From positions 1 through 14,290 of the forward strand of contig DBFBGQ010000051.1 of assembly GCA_048201975.1 (NCBI GenBank): 14,290 nucleotides of DNA. Reading direction: 5' to 3'. How positions within the stretch are numbered: the stretch's first letter is position 1; each line of letters begins with the position of its first letter. The translations under genes and the position numbers were made by a program. The notes beneath the pieces are model-generated. The model was not told the origin of the DNA. It did not search any database and saw nothing but the letters and a program-made list of their open reading frames with translations. This DNA comes from Egerieenecus sp048201975. GTDB lineage: Bacteria > Bacillota > Clostridia > Christensenellales > Aristaeellaceae. Shown one piece after another: positions 7,374-13,917 of the stretch.

Positions 7374-7784
7374 ATGATTCAGATCATTGCTGGCAAGAAG
7401 GGTTCCGGCAAGACCAAGCGGATCATTGACATGACCAATGAAAAGGCCAAGGAAGCAAATCACGACGTCGTATTTATTGACGACGACAACCGCTACATGT
7501 TCGATATCGATCACAAGGTGCGCTTCATCAACGCTTCGGAATACAAGATCCTTACGCCCGAGATGTTCCTGGGCTTCCTGTGCGGCATGCTCAGCCAGAA
7601 CTTCGATGTGGGCGTGATTTTTATCGATGCGTTCAAGAAGCTGTGCAAGACCGATTTGAACCAGGCCGAGTGGTTTTTCAACCGCATGGAAGAGCTGTGC
7701 CAGAAGCATGACGTGAACTTTGTGCTTTCCGTCAGCGAGGACCCCGACAACCTGCCCGAGTTCATGAAGGGCTATCTGATCTAA
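7374..7784 (+). CDS. Small P-loop NTPase of unknown function (clostridial conserved family)
   Basis: A 136-residue soluble protein with a textbook Walker A motif, GKKGSGKT at residues 7-14, and a Walker B-like strand, VIFIDAF at 81-87, so it should bind and perhaps hydrolyse a nucleotide. Similar small proteins of about 140 residues are common in Clostridia and are sometimes labelled PilT-like, but there is no evidence for a role in pili. It is far shorter than PilT and has no secretion-ATPase motifs. The start is certain: AAAAGGAGG lies 8 bases before the ATG. It has its own strong promoter (7307-7335) and is followed by a terminator (7825-7866). Its function is unknown; the nucleotide-binding prediction is secure. 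Confidence 0.85.
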   Translation: MIQIIAGKKGSGKTKRIIDMTNEKAKEANHDVVFIDDDNRYMFDIDHKVRFINASEYKILTPEMFLGFLCGMLSQNFDVGVIFIDAFKKLCKTDLNQAEWFFNRMEELCQKHDVNFVLSVSEDPDNLPEFMKGYLI

Positions 7785-7794
7785 AAAAGCGCGT

Positions 7795-7803
7795 TGGTAT
7801 AAC
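7795..7803 (+). promoter_or_regulatory. Possible extended -10 promoter before thrC
   Basis: TGG-TATAAC (TG at 7795-7796, -10 hexamer 7798-7803) is an extended -10 element with no clear -35. If used, its transcript would begin near 7810 and run straight into the terminator hairpin at 7825-7851, giving thrC an attenuator-like leader. No better thrC promoter is visible between the two genes. Confidence 0.3.
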
Positions 7804-7824
7804 ATAAAAAAAGCGGCCAAAACG

Positions 7825-7866
7825 GAGGCGGCGGTGCAAGGCCGCTGCCTCTTTTCTGTTTTTGTG
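7825..7866 (+). terminator. Intrinsic terminator between the P-loop gene and thrC
   Basis: GAGGCGGCGG (7825-7834) pairs with CCGCTGCCTC (7842-7851) with one G-U pair around a seven-base loop, followed by TTTTCTGTTTTT. It ends the P-loop gene transcript 41 bases after that stop codon and lies only about 30 bases before the thrC ATG. An alternative pairing, GCGGCC (7813-7818) with GGCCGC (7840-7845), shares the descending arm. Preceded by seven A residues, it would act as a terminator on the minus strand. Confidence 0.85.
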
Positions 7867-7895
7867 TCATTACATCATTCCGGAGCGTGATGCAT

Positions 7896-9392
7896 ATGTC
7901 GTTTTTCTCCACCCGCGGCGGAACCTGCGTGACCGCCTCCCAGGCGATTCTCAACGGCCTTGCGCCGGACGGCGGACTGTATGTGCCCGCCATGTTTCCG
8001 CCTGTTTCCAAAGAAAAACTGACCAGCCTGGCGAGCATGAGCTACTGCGAGCGCGCGTCTGCCATTCTCCGCAAATATCTGGAGGATTTTTCCATCCCGG
8101 AGATTGACGCAGCGCTGGCAGCCGCCTATGGGGCCGGCAAGTTTGACGCGCCGGACATCGCGCCTGTGAAGCAGCTGGACGGGCAGACCTACGTCATGGA
8201 GCTGTTTCACGGCCCCACCCTGGCCTTCAAGGACATGGCCCTGCAGCTGTTGCCGCACCTGATTACCCTGTCCGCCCGGAAAAACGGCGAGGAGCGGGAG
8301 ATCAGCATCCTGGTGGCCACCAGCGGCGACACGGGCAAGGCGGCGCTGGAGGGCTTCAAGGACGTGCCCGGCACCAGCTGCACGGTGTTCTATCCCCTGG
8401 AAGGCGTCAGCCGGGTGCAGGAATTGCAGATGGTGACCACCGGCGGAGGGAACACCCATGTGATCGGCGTGCGGGGGAACTTTGACGACGCTCAGAGCGG
8501 GGTGAAGCGGCTGTTCGCTTCCCGGGAGTTTGCAGAGCGCATGCACGCGGCGGGAAAGACGCTTTCCTCGGCCAACAGCATCAATTTCGGCCGGCTGGTG
8601 CCCCAGGTGGTCTACTACTTCAGCGCGTATGCGGAGCTGCTGCGCGCCCGGAAGCTGGCGGTGGGCGAACCCGTCAATTTCGTGGTGCCCACGGGAAATT
8701 TCGGCAACATCCTGGCGGCGTACTACGCCCGGAGCATGGGCCTGCCGGTGGGCAAGCTGATCTGCGCCAGCAATCGCAACAACGTGCTGACGGACTTCTT
8801 TGAAAAGGGCATCTATTCCACCCACCGCACCTTCTTCAAGACCACTTCCCCATCCATGGATATCCTGATCTCCTCCAACCTGGAGCGGCTGCTGTTTGAG
8901 GCGGCGGACCGGGACGGGGAGCTGATCCGCGTGTGGATGCGTCAGCTGCAGGAGTGCGGCAGCTACAGCGTGGGGGATCAGCGCCGGGAATGGCTGGCAA
9001 GCATGTTCTATGCCGGCTGCGCCAACGACCTCGAGACCGGCTGGGAGATCCGCGACCGGTTCCAGCAGGACCATTACCTGATGGACACCCACACCGCCGT
9101 GGGCAGCCGCGTGCTGCGGGAATACCGGCAGAAGACACAGGACGATACCCCCACGGTGATCGTGGCCACGGCCAGCCCCTACAAGTTTGCCGGAGATGTG
9201 CTGGCTGCGCTGGAGGGCAAGGAGCAGACCGCAGGAATGGATGCCTTCCAGTGCGCCGAGCGCCTGCAGGAGCTCAGCGGCGTGCCCGTTCCCCCGCAGG
9301 TGCGCCAGCTGCGTCAGCTACCAGTGCTGCACCATGCCGTCACGGAGCCGGAGGCCATGGGAGAAGCCGTGTTGCAGGCCCTGGGCGGCTGA
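7896..9392 (+). CDS. thrC: Threonine synthase
   Basis: A 498-residue PLP enzyme converting O-phosphohomoserine to threonine and phosphate, the last step of threonine biosynthesis, in the cytosol. It begins with the typical MSFFSTRGG. The PLP lysine is Lys112 in HGPTLAFKDMALQLLP; the phosphate-binding and catalytic loops are ATSGDTGKAA (141-150), NSINFGRLVPQ and VPTGNFGNILAAYYARS. Length and motifs match the fold-type II ThrC of bacteria. I chose ATG 7896 because GGAG at 7882-7885 is then 10 bases upstream; GTG 7887 and ATG 7890 are too close to that site. The neighbours are not hom or thrB, so the pathway is dispersed. A terminator stands 30 bases upstream and another 17 bases downstream. Confidence 0.94.
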   Translation: MSFFSTRGGTCVTASQAILNGLAPDGGLYVPAMFPPVSKEKLTSLASMSYCERASAILRKYLEDFSIPEIDAALAAAYGAGKFDAPDIAPVKQLDGQTYVMELFHGPTLAFKDMALQLLPHLITLSARKNGEEREISILVATSGDTGKAALEGFKDVPGTSCTVFYPLEGVSRVQELQMVTTGGGNTHVIGVRGNFDDAQSGVKRLFASREFAERMHAAGKTLSSANSINFGRLVPQVVYYFSAYAELLRARKLAVGEPVNFVVPTGNFGNILAAYYARSMGLPVGKLICASNRNNVLTDFFEKGIYSTHRTFFKTTSPSMDILISSNLERLLFEAADRDGELIRVWMRQLQECGSYSVGDQRREWLASMFYAGCANDLETGWEIRDRFQQDHYLMDTHTAVGSRVLREYRQKTQDDTPTVIVATASPYKFAGDVLAALEGKEQTAGMDAFQCAERLQELSGVPVPPQVRQLRQLPVLHHAVTEPEAMGEAVLQALGG

Positions 9393-9408
9393 GCGCAATC
9401 CCCAAAAC

Positions 9409-9450
9409 CAAACCCGCCGGAGAAGCCGCTTGGCTTTTCCGGCGGGTTTT
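9409..9450. terminator. Strong bidirectional terminator between thrC and the MBL hydrolase gene
   Basis: AAACCCGCCGGA (9410-9421) pairs perfectly with TCCGGCGGGTTT (9438-9449), with an inner AAGCC/GGCTT stem. The run of T on the plus strand and of A/T on the other lets it serve both convergent genes: thrC from the left and the hydrolase, whose stop is at 9463, from the right. Confidence 0.9.
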
Positions 9451-9462
9451 GCGTCAGGCGCT

Positions 9463-10107
9463 TTATACCTGGGGCGATAGCACCGCCACATGAGGCTGGC
9501 AGGGCAGGTCCTGCGCGGTGACGCGCAAAAGCGGCATGGGCGGGGGAACATCCTGGTACAGGCGGGTAAAGTCCTCCAGGGGGGCGATGGGCCAACCGGC
9601 GGTCCACTGGTTGCGATAGTGCATGGGCAGAATTACCCGGGCCTGCAGGTCCTCCGCCACCTGCTTTGCCGTGGAGGCGTCAATGGTGAAGAAGCCTCCT
9701 ACGGGCGTTAACAGCACATCCACTGGCGCAAGGGCGCGGCGCTGGGCGTCGGTGAGCAGGTGCCCCAGGTCGCCCAGGTGCGCCACCCGAAGCCCCTCGG
9801 CCTCCAGCAGGAAAAGCAGCGTGCTTCCACGCTTGGCGCCGTGGACATCGTCGTGGTAGGCGGCCACGGCGGTGACCCGCGCATCGGGAGCAAGGGTGGT
9901 TTCTCCGGCTTCCCGCAGGATGCGGGGATTGCCCACGATGGTTTCCACAGCGCTGTGATCATGATGGCTGTGGCTCACCAGCACCACGTCGGCGGCCACA
10001 GGCGTCACCGGGTAGCCGGACTGGTCGTCGTAGGGGTCGGTGACAATGCGCAGGCCGTTCTCCAGTTCCAGCAGGAATTTGGCATGTCCCAGGCAGGTGA
10101 TGATCAT
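9463..10107 (-). CDS. Metallo-beta-lactamase-fold metal-dependent hydrolase
   Basis: A 214-residue single-domain protein of the UPF0173-like branch of the metallo-beta-lactamase superfamily. The HxHxDH metal motif is SHSHHDH at residues 45-51; other likely ligands are Asp113 (HLGDLGH) and His163 (ILPMHYR). The fold begins directly at MIITCLGHAKFLLE, as is usual for this group. Members are hydrolases of uncertain substrate; no specific reaction can be assigned. It is the third gene of a minus-strand operon: its ATG overlaps the previous stop by 4 bases, with AAGGAGGG 6 bases upstream inside the previous gene, so translation is coupled. The frame is open further upstream to 10350, but that extension overlaps the neighbouring gene and has no family similarity. 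Confidence 0.88.
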   Translation of the reverse strand: MIITCLGHAKFLLELENGLRIVTDPYDDQSGYPVTPVAADVVLVSHSHHDHSAVETIVGNPRILREAGETTLAPDARVTAVAAYHDDVHGAKRGSTLLFLLEAEGLRVAHLGDLGHLLTDAQRRALAPVDVLLTPVGGFFTIDASTAKQVAEDLQARVILPMHYRNQWTAGWPIAPLEDFTRLYQDVPPPMPLLRVTAQDLPCQPHVAVLSPQV

Positions 10108-10604
10108 GGTTTTCCCTCCTTCGCAAGCGCATAACGAACATAGGGGAGCAAGTCCCCGGGCAGGGATGCATGGGCGCGCAGGCAAAGCGCGCACTGCCGG
10201 CACAGTTTTTGACAAAGGGCTTCCAGCGGCTGGGCTCCGGCTTCCTCCGCCTTGAGAAAGGCCAGGAGGGGGGCGATGCCTCCGCCGGGCGCCGGGTGCC
10301 GGGAAAGCAGGCTGTGCAGCCGGCGCAAGGCTGGACGGTCCCCGCCCCAAGCGACCTTTTCCACAGGCGCAGGCGGGCGGAGGGCGGGCGTCAGCTCAAG
10401 CAGCTCTCCCTGGCGCAACACCGTCCAGCCCTGGGCTTCCAGCCGGAGGATGAACTCCGCCAGGTCTTCCTCGGCTGCAACCCGGGGCAGATCAGTGGTC
10501 AGCAGGGCATCCGGACGCAGGGAGCGGCGCAGAAAGGGCTTACGCCCGGCAGGGACGGCGGAAAGCATGGCCAGCGCTTCCTGCCGGTAAGGTGTCAGGA
10601 GCAT
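10104..10604 (-). CDS. Hypothetical protein with a C-terminal four-cysteine cluster
   Basis: I do not recognise this 166-residue protein. It is basic and leucine-rich, with no signal peptide or membrane segment. Near the C-terminus is a tight cluster, CQKLCRQCALC (Cys131, 135, 138, 141), spaced C-x3-C-x2-C-x2-C, which could hold zinc or an iron-sulfur cluster. It starts inside the last codons of the upstream DUF1934 gene (10-base overlap) with CGGAG 9 bases before its ATG, and ends with an ATGA overlap into the hydrolase gene. The overlapping layout on both sides argues that it is a real gene of this operon, not a shadow. Its function is unknown. Confidence 0.72.
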   Translation of the reverse strand: MLLTPYRQEALAMLSAVPAGRKPFLRRSLRPDALLTTDLPRVAAEEDLAEFILRLEAQGWTVLRQGELLELTPALRPPAPVEKVAWGGDRPALRRLHSLLSRHPAPGGGIAPLLAFLKAEEAGAQPLEALCQKLCRQCALCLRAHASLPGDLLPYVRYALAKEGKP

Positions 10605-11044
10605 GGCGGTTGCTCCGTATTGGCGGCATAGGTGAGGCGTAGCTCGTGCATGGCGGCGTAGTTCCCCTGGAGGTCCAGCTGATACTCCAGCACGACGGTG
10701 CCGTGATCCCGGGTCATGTTCACATCCACCCGGGTAGCGAATACCGCCATGCGCAGGGAACCGAAAGGGGTATGATACGCGCCCTCAAAGCGACGGTCCT
10801 TGCGGAAAACCATGGAGGAGCCATACTCCCCTGAGCGGGTCATAACAACCCGGTCGTGGCCCATGAGCAGGGTAATATCCGTGGTGCTGTTGTCGTCGGG
10901 CTGCGTCTCTGTATAAGTCAGCTTCCAGCCCTCCTTGAGGGGATAAAGCAGCCCGGTGGTCATCAGGTCCACAGCTTCCTCCTCCTCCACCGCGCCGCCA
11001 TAGGCCCGGCCCGAGAGCGTCATAAGCACTGGAATAGCGTCCAT
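10595..11044 (-). CDS. DUF1934 (YwiB-like) beta-barrel protein
   Basis: A 149-residue protein matching the DUF1934/YwiB family, which has a calycin-like beta-barrel and no known activity. Family features include the N-terminal VLMTLSGR strand, the middle YHTPFGSLRMAVFATRVDV segment and a closing YQLDLQGN...HELRLTY pair of strands. In many Firmicutes this gene precedes argS; here it heads an operon with the four-cysteine protein and the hydrolase. GGAGG lies 6 bases before the ATG. The same frame stays open to 11818, but only antisense to tcdA, so the shorter start is used. An extended -10 promoter sits at 11074-11082. Confidence 0.8.
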   Translation of the reverse strand: MDAIPVLMTLSGRAYGGAVEEEEAVDLMTTGLLYPLKEGWKLTYTETQPDDNSTTDITLLMGHDRVVMTRSGEYGSSMVFRKDRRFEGAYHTPFGSLRMAVFATRVDVNMTRDHGTVVLEYQLDLQGNYAAMHELRLTYAANTEQPPCS

Positions 11045-11073
11045 AGCGATCCTCCCCGTTGTTTTCCCTTTGC

Positions 11074-11082
11074 AGTATACCA
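11074..11082 (-). promoter_or_regulatory. Extended -10 promoter of the DUF1934 operon
   Basis: On the minus strand TG-G-TATACT (11082-11074) is a good extended -10, 30 bases before the DUF1934 ATG. The hexamer 17 bases upstream (TATCCT) is a poor -35, as expected when TGn is present. It is back to back with the tcdA promoter about 70 bases away. Confidence 0.55.
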
Positions 11083-11150
11083 CAGAAGCAGGGGGGAAGG
11101 ATAGGGGAACATGGCGTATGAACAGGAAAAAAAGCCCGCGGAAGGCCCGC

Positions 11151-11179
11151 TTGACGGGAAGAAAACGGATGGGTATACT
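11151..11179 (+). promoter_or_regulatory. Promoter of tcdA
   Basis: TTGACG (11151-11156) and TATACT (11174-11179) are separated by 17 bases. Transcription would begin near 11186, downstream of the first in-frame ATG (11111) and upstream of the ATG at 11207, which decides the start of the gene. Confidence 0.75.
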
Positions 11180-11206
11180 GTGGAGCATAGGCGGGGGGTG
11201 CGGCAA

Positions 11207-11917
11207 ATGCGGGAGGAACTGTTTTCCCGGGAGATCATGCTGGTGGGCCGGGAGGCTGTGGAGCGGCTGAGCCGGCGCCGGGTGGCGGTGTTTGGCCTGG
11301 GGGGTGTGGGCGGCCACGCGGCGGAGGCGCTGGCCCGGGCAGGCGTGGGAGAAATTGATCTGGTGGATGCGGACCGGGTGAGCCTGAGCAACCTGAACCG
11401 TCAGCTCATCGCCACCCTGGAAACGGTGGGCCGGCTGAAGGTGGAGGTCATGGCGGAGCGGATTGCCCAGGTGAATCCCTTTTGTAAGGTGCGCTGCCAT
11501 CCGCTGTTCTACCTGCCGGAGACAGCCGCGGAATTGGACCTGTCGCCCATGGATTACGTGGTGGACGCGGTGGATACCGTCAGCGCCAAGGTGGAGTTGG
11601 CGGTGCGCTGCCAGGCGCTGGGCGTGCGGCTGATCAGCGCCATGGGCACGGGCAACAAGCTGGATCCGGGCAAGTTTGTGATAACGGACCTGGCCCGCAC
11701 CCAGGGCTGTCCGCTGGCGCGGGTCATGCGCCGGGAACTGCGCCGGCGGGGGGTGGAGCACCTGACGGTGTGTTACTCCACCGAGGAGGCTTGCCGTCCC
11801 CTGGGCCCGGATGGCCAACCCAGTCGCGTGCCGGGGAGCATAAGCTTTGTGCCCGGCGTGGCCGGATTGATGATGGCCGGAGAGGTGGTTCGCACCCTGA
11901 TGCGCCCGGAAGCGTAG
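11207..11917 (+). CDS. tcdA: tRNA threonylcarbamoyladenosine dehydratase (TcdA/CsdL)
   Basis: A 236-residue E1-like (ThiF/MoeB superfamily) enzyme that uses ATP to cyclise t6A37 of ANN-decoding tRNAs to ct6A. The nucleotide loop is VFGLGGVGGHAAEALARAG (residues 28-46), followed by the family's DADRVSLSNLNRQ, the AVDTVSAKVEL segment (121-131, with the likely catalytic Asp/Lys) and SAMGTGNKLDPGKF, all characteristic of TcdA rather than ThiF. No paired zinc CxxC motif is visible. The frame opens at 11111, but the promoter at 11151-11179 and the family N-terminus (REELFSREIMLVG) place the start at 11207, with a G-rich ribosome site about 8 bases upstream. It is probably monocistronic. Confidence 0.9.
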   Translation: MREELFSREIMLVGREAVERLSRRRVAVFGLGGVGGHAAEALARAGVGEIDLVDADRVSLSNLNRQLIATLETVGRLKVEVMAERIAQVNPFCKVRCHPLFYLPETAAELDLSPMDYVVDAVDTVSAKVELAVRCQALGVRLISAMGTGNKLDPGKFVITDLARTQGCPLARVMRRELRRRGVEHLTVCYSTEEACRPLGPDGQPSRVPGSISFVPGVAGLMMAGEVVRTLMRPEA

Positions 11918-11920
11918 CGT

Positions 11921-12013
11921 ATGGATCGCATTTATGCTCAGCAGAACCCCAAGGATGCCCTGTTGCTGCTGGCCGTCATGGAAACGGCATATAATCAGGA
12001 GGCAACACCATGA
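11921..12013 (+). CDS. Possible 30-residue leader ORF overlapping the GH43 start
   Basis: An ATG at 11921, 8 bases after GGAAG, opens a 30-codon frame (MDRIYAQQNPKDALLLLAVMETAYNQEATP, broken at no stop) that ends in a TGA sharing bases with the GH43 ATG (ATGA at 12010-12013). That layout would couple its translation to GH43. It may equally be a remnant of a lost gene's C-terminus (the AL-LL-A-x-A-Y helix faintly recalls Gfo/Idh/MocA oxidoreductase tails) or chance. I see no family match I would defend. Confidence 0.25.
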   Translation: MDRIYAQQNPKDALLLLAVMETAYNQEATP

Positions 12014-13534
12014 AGTACCGCAATCCCATACTGCCGGGGTTTCATCCGGATCCCGCCATTTGCCGGGTGAAAGACACGTATTATCTGGTGACCAGTTCCT
12101 TTGAGTATTTCCCTTGCTTGCCTGTTTACCGCAGCAAGGATCGGGTGCATTGGGAACTGGTCCGGTACTGCATTACCAACCCGGCGTGGAGCGGCCTGGA
12201 GGATGTCCGCTGTTCCCAGGGCTACTGGGCGCCCGCCATTGCGTATGCCAACGGCCGCTTTTATGTGAGCGCCACCCGGATGACCGATCAGGGGCCGCAA
12301 AATGTGCTGCTGTGGGCGGAGCGTGCGGAGGGTCCTGGTCGCAGCCGATCCCAACCCCCATGGGCGGCATTGATCCCGCGCTGTTTTTTGAGCAGGGAAA
12401 GGCGTACCTGCTCACCAACCAGGAAAGTGAAACGCATGTGCGGGGCATTTCCATCGCCCGGATCGAGCCTGAAACCGGCCGCCTGCTGTCTCCGGTGGCC
12501 TTCCTGTGGGCGGGTTCAGGGGGAAAGTTTCCCGAGGGACCGCATCTGTATCATATCGGGCCCTGGTACTATCTGCTGGTTGCCGAAGGAGGAACGCAGT
12601 TTACACACATGGCCACCGTGGCCCGGAGCCGCAACCTGCTGGGTCCCTACGAGGGTTATGCGGGCAACCCGGTGTTGACCAACATGCAGTGCAGCAACGG
12701 TATCAGCTGTGTGGGGCATGCGGATCTGTTTCAGGATGCGGCGGGCCACTGGTGGTTTGTGTGCCTGGGTGTGCGCATTGCTACGCCTTATGTGTCCCAC
12801 CTGGGGCGGGAAACCTTTCTGACCCCGTGCGCTGGACGGCGGACGGATGGCCGGTGAGCCTGCTGGGCCACGTGGAGCGGGAAATGGACGGTCCGTTGCC
12901 TGCGGAGACGGAGCAGCCTGGGCCGGCGCTTCCCTGGCGGGTGGAGGATCTGTCCTGGAATTATTTGCGATGCCCGTACCTGGACCATTATACGGTGGAT
13001 GTCCCAGGGCAGCGCGTGCTTTTGCGGGGCAGCGCTGCGCGCATCACCGACCGGGGATCTCCCACCCTCCTGGCGCGCAGGCAGGAGGCGTTCCGTTTCC
13101 GCCTGCAGGTGCGGCTGGACTTTGACCCCTTGCAGGATGGCGAAGAAGCGGGGCTGATCGTATTTCTTACTGGGGAGCATTATTACAAGCTTACAAAGCT
13201 GCGCCGGGGAGGGCAAAACTATCTGACCGTGTACAAACAGGCGGAGGACATGGCCTATGAAGCCTGTGCCGTTCTGTGCGGTCAAGGCACGGTGACGCTG
13301 TGCATGGAGGGAGACGCGGCCCGTTATTCCTTTGGATATGCATTGGGCGACGCGCCTTGCCAGCACCTGTGCCGGGCCAGCGCGCGCTTGCTTTCCTGCG
13401 AATTGGCGTACCGCAGCTATACGGGCTGCTTCCTGGGGCTTTATGCCTCCGGTAACGGAAAGGTTTCCCAGACTGTGGCCTGTTTCCAGGAAATTCGCAT
13501 GGTTTATGCGGACGAAACGGACGAAAACGGATAA
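12010..13534 (+). pseudogene. GH43 beta-xylosidase/arabinofuranosidase gene, broken by two frameshifts
   Basis: Joined across three frames this encodes a GH43 enzyme of about 508 residues that would release xylose or arabinose from xylo- or arabino-oligosaccharides. Frame 1 (from ATG 12010, AGGAGG 7 bases upstream) carries NPILPGFHPDPAICRV with the general base Asp14. Near 12335 one base is missing in GGTCCTGG and the protein continues in frame 3 with GGIDPALFF (Asp122) and the general acid in FPEGPHLY (Glu176). Near 12823-12826 one C is missing from a C-run and it continues in frame 2 with VRWTADGWPVSLL and a beta-xylosidase C-terminal concanavalin-like domain (AGLIVFLTGEHYYKLTKL). All catalytic residues survive and no other damage is seen. 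No signal peptide, so a cytosolic enzyme. It may be a recent pseudogene or two sequencing errors. Confidence 0.85.
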
Positions 13535-13570
13535 TGCGTTTCAGCGTGTCGAAAAGGTGGGGAAACCTAC

Positions 13571-13682
13571 TTCAGAGCGTTGACAAAGTATTCTGACCTA
13601 TCTTTTTTGCAGGTTATACGATGCATGCTTGCAAGCGTATAGGTTTTCGCCTCTGCGGAGGCGACCAAAGGGCTTTTCGATC
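13571..13682 (+). repeat. Repeat module B, right copy
   Basis: This aligns with the reverse complement of 605-715 at about 80% identity by eye. It begins 36 bases after the GH43 stop, the same distance as the left copy from its gene. The hairpin CGCCTC-TGCG-GAGGCG (13648-13663) keeps its pairing although two of its six base pairs differ from the left copy. A second, partial copy of the module's first bases (TTCAGCGTGTCGAAAAGG) lies just upstream at 13540-13557. A minus-strand open frame at 13567-13809 runs through the repeat but is not credible as a gene. Confidence 0.8.
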
Positions 13683-13692
13683 GTTCCGCAAC

Positions 13693-13731
13693 CTCAATCG
13701 TCGCGGCGTTCCGCCGCTTGTTTCGGTTGAG
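13693..13731. repeat. Compound hairpin in the right spacer
   Basis: GCGGCG (13703-13708) pairs perfectly with CGCCGC (13712-13717) around TTC, enclosed by CTCAATCG (13693-13700) with CGGTTGAG (13724-13731), one T-G pair. The left copy of the repeat has no equivalent here. Its purpose is unknown; with its neighbours it makes the 3' region of GH43 unusually structured. Confidence 0.55.
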
Positions 13732-13755
13732 AAAGGCGGGCATGTACTGCCGCGA

Positions 13756-13796
13756 GGGCGTGTTGCAGAAAGCAACTTCTGCGGCACGCCCTTTTT
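13756..13796 (+). terminator. Terminator-like hairpin in module A, right copy
   Basis: GGGCGTG (13756-13762) pairs with CACGCCC (13785-13791) and GCAGAA (13765-13770) with TTCTGC (13777-13782), separated by a TT/GG internal loop, with loop AGCAAC and a following TTTTT (13792-13796). This is a good intrinsic terminator shape on the plus strand, 222 bases past the GH43 stop. Confidence 0.6.
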
Positions 13797-13917
13797 GCAA
13801 ACAAATCAAGAGAAAAACGGTCGCATAGCGTCAAAAAAGCAACCAGCTAAAGCGAAAAGAGGCATAAGAAACCAGGGCTGTCGAAAAGCAGACCCGCATG
13901 TGGATAGCTTTTCAATT
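13759..13917 (+). repeat. Repeat module A, right copy (inverted relative to 329-485)
   Basis: This 159-bp segment is the reverse-complement partner of 329-485 at about 95% identity. Its outer end falls within a few bases of the apparent start of the IS3-type element (13918 onward), just as the left copy's outer end abuts the IS1182-like remnant. It includes the motif TGTCGAAAAG, which also occurs near the start of module B at 13547. No coding function. Confidence 0.85.

Noticed and set aside
7875..9092. 405-codon minus-strand open frame
   Set aside because: Antisense to thrC, which is certain from its PLP motifs. The frame also runs into the terminator region and has no ribosome site.
10108..10350. 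N-terminal extension of the MBL hydrolase
   Set aside because: The extra 81 residues are P/R/G-rich, overlap the four-cysteine gene in another frame and are not part of the fold. A strong ribosome site marks 10107 as the start.
11111..11206. N-terminal extension of tcdA
   Set aside because: A good promoter (11151-11179) lies within it, so transcripts would start downstream of the upstream ATG. The extension is hydrophilic and not conserved in the family.
12331..12340. Programmed ribosomal frameshift in GH43
   Set aside because: There is no slippery heptamer or obvious stimulatory structure, two separate shifts would be needed, and GH43 enzymes are not known to use frameshifting.
13567..13809. 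80-codon minus-strand open frame through the right repeat
   Set aside because: It consists almost wholly of repeat module B and hairpin DNA. The left copy of the repeat does not keep the frame open.
329..13917. Intact composite transposon or genomic island
   Set aside because: The enclosed genes are mostly housekeeping, there is no integrase or intact transposase, and no target-site duplication could be seen at the repeat edges.
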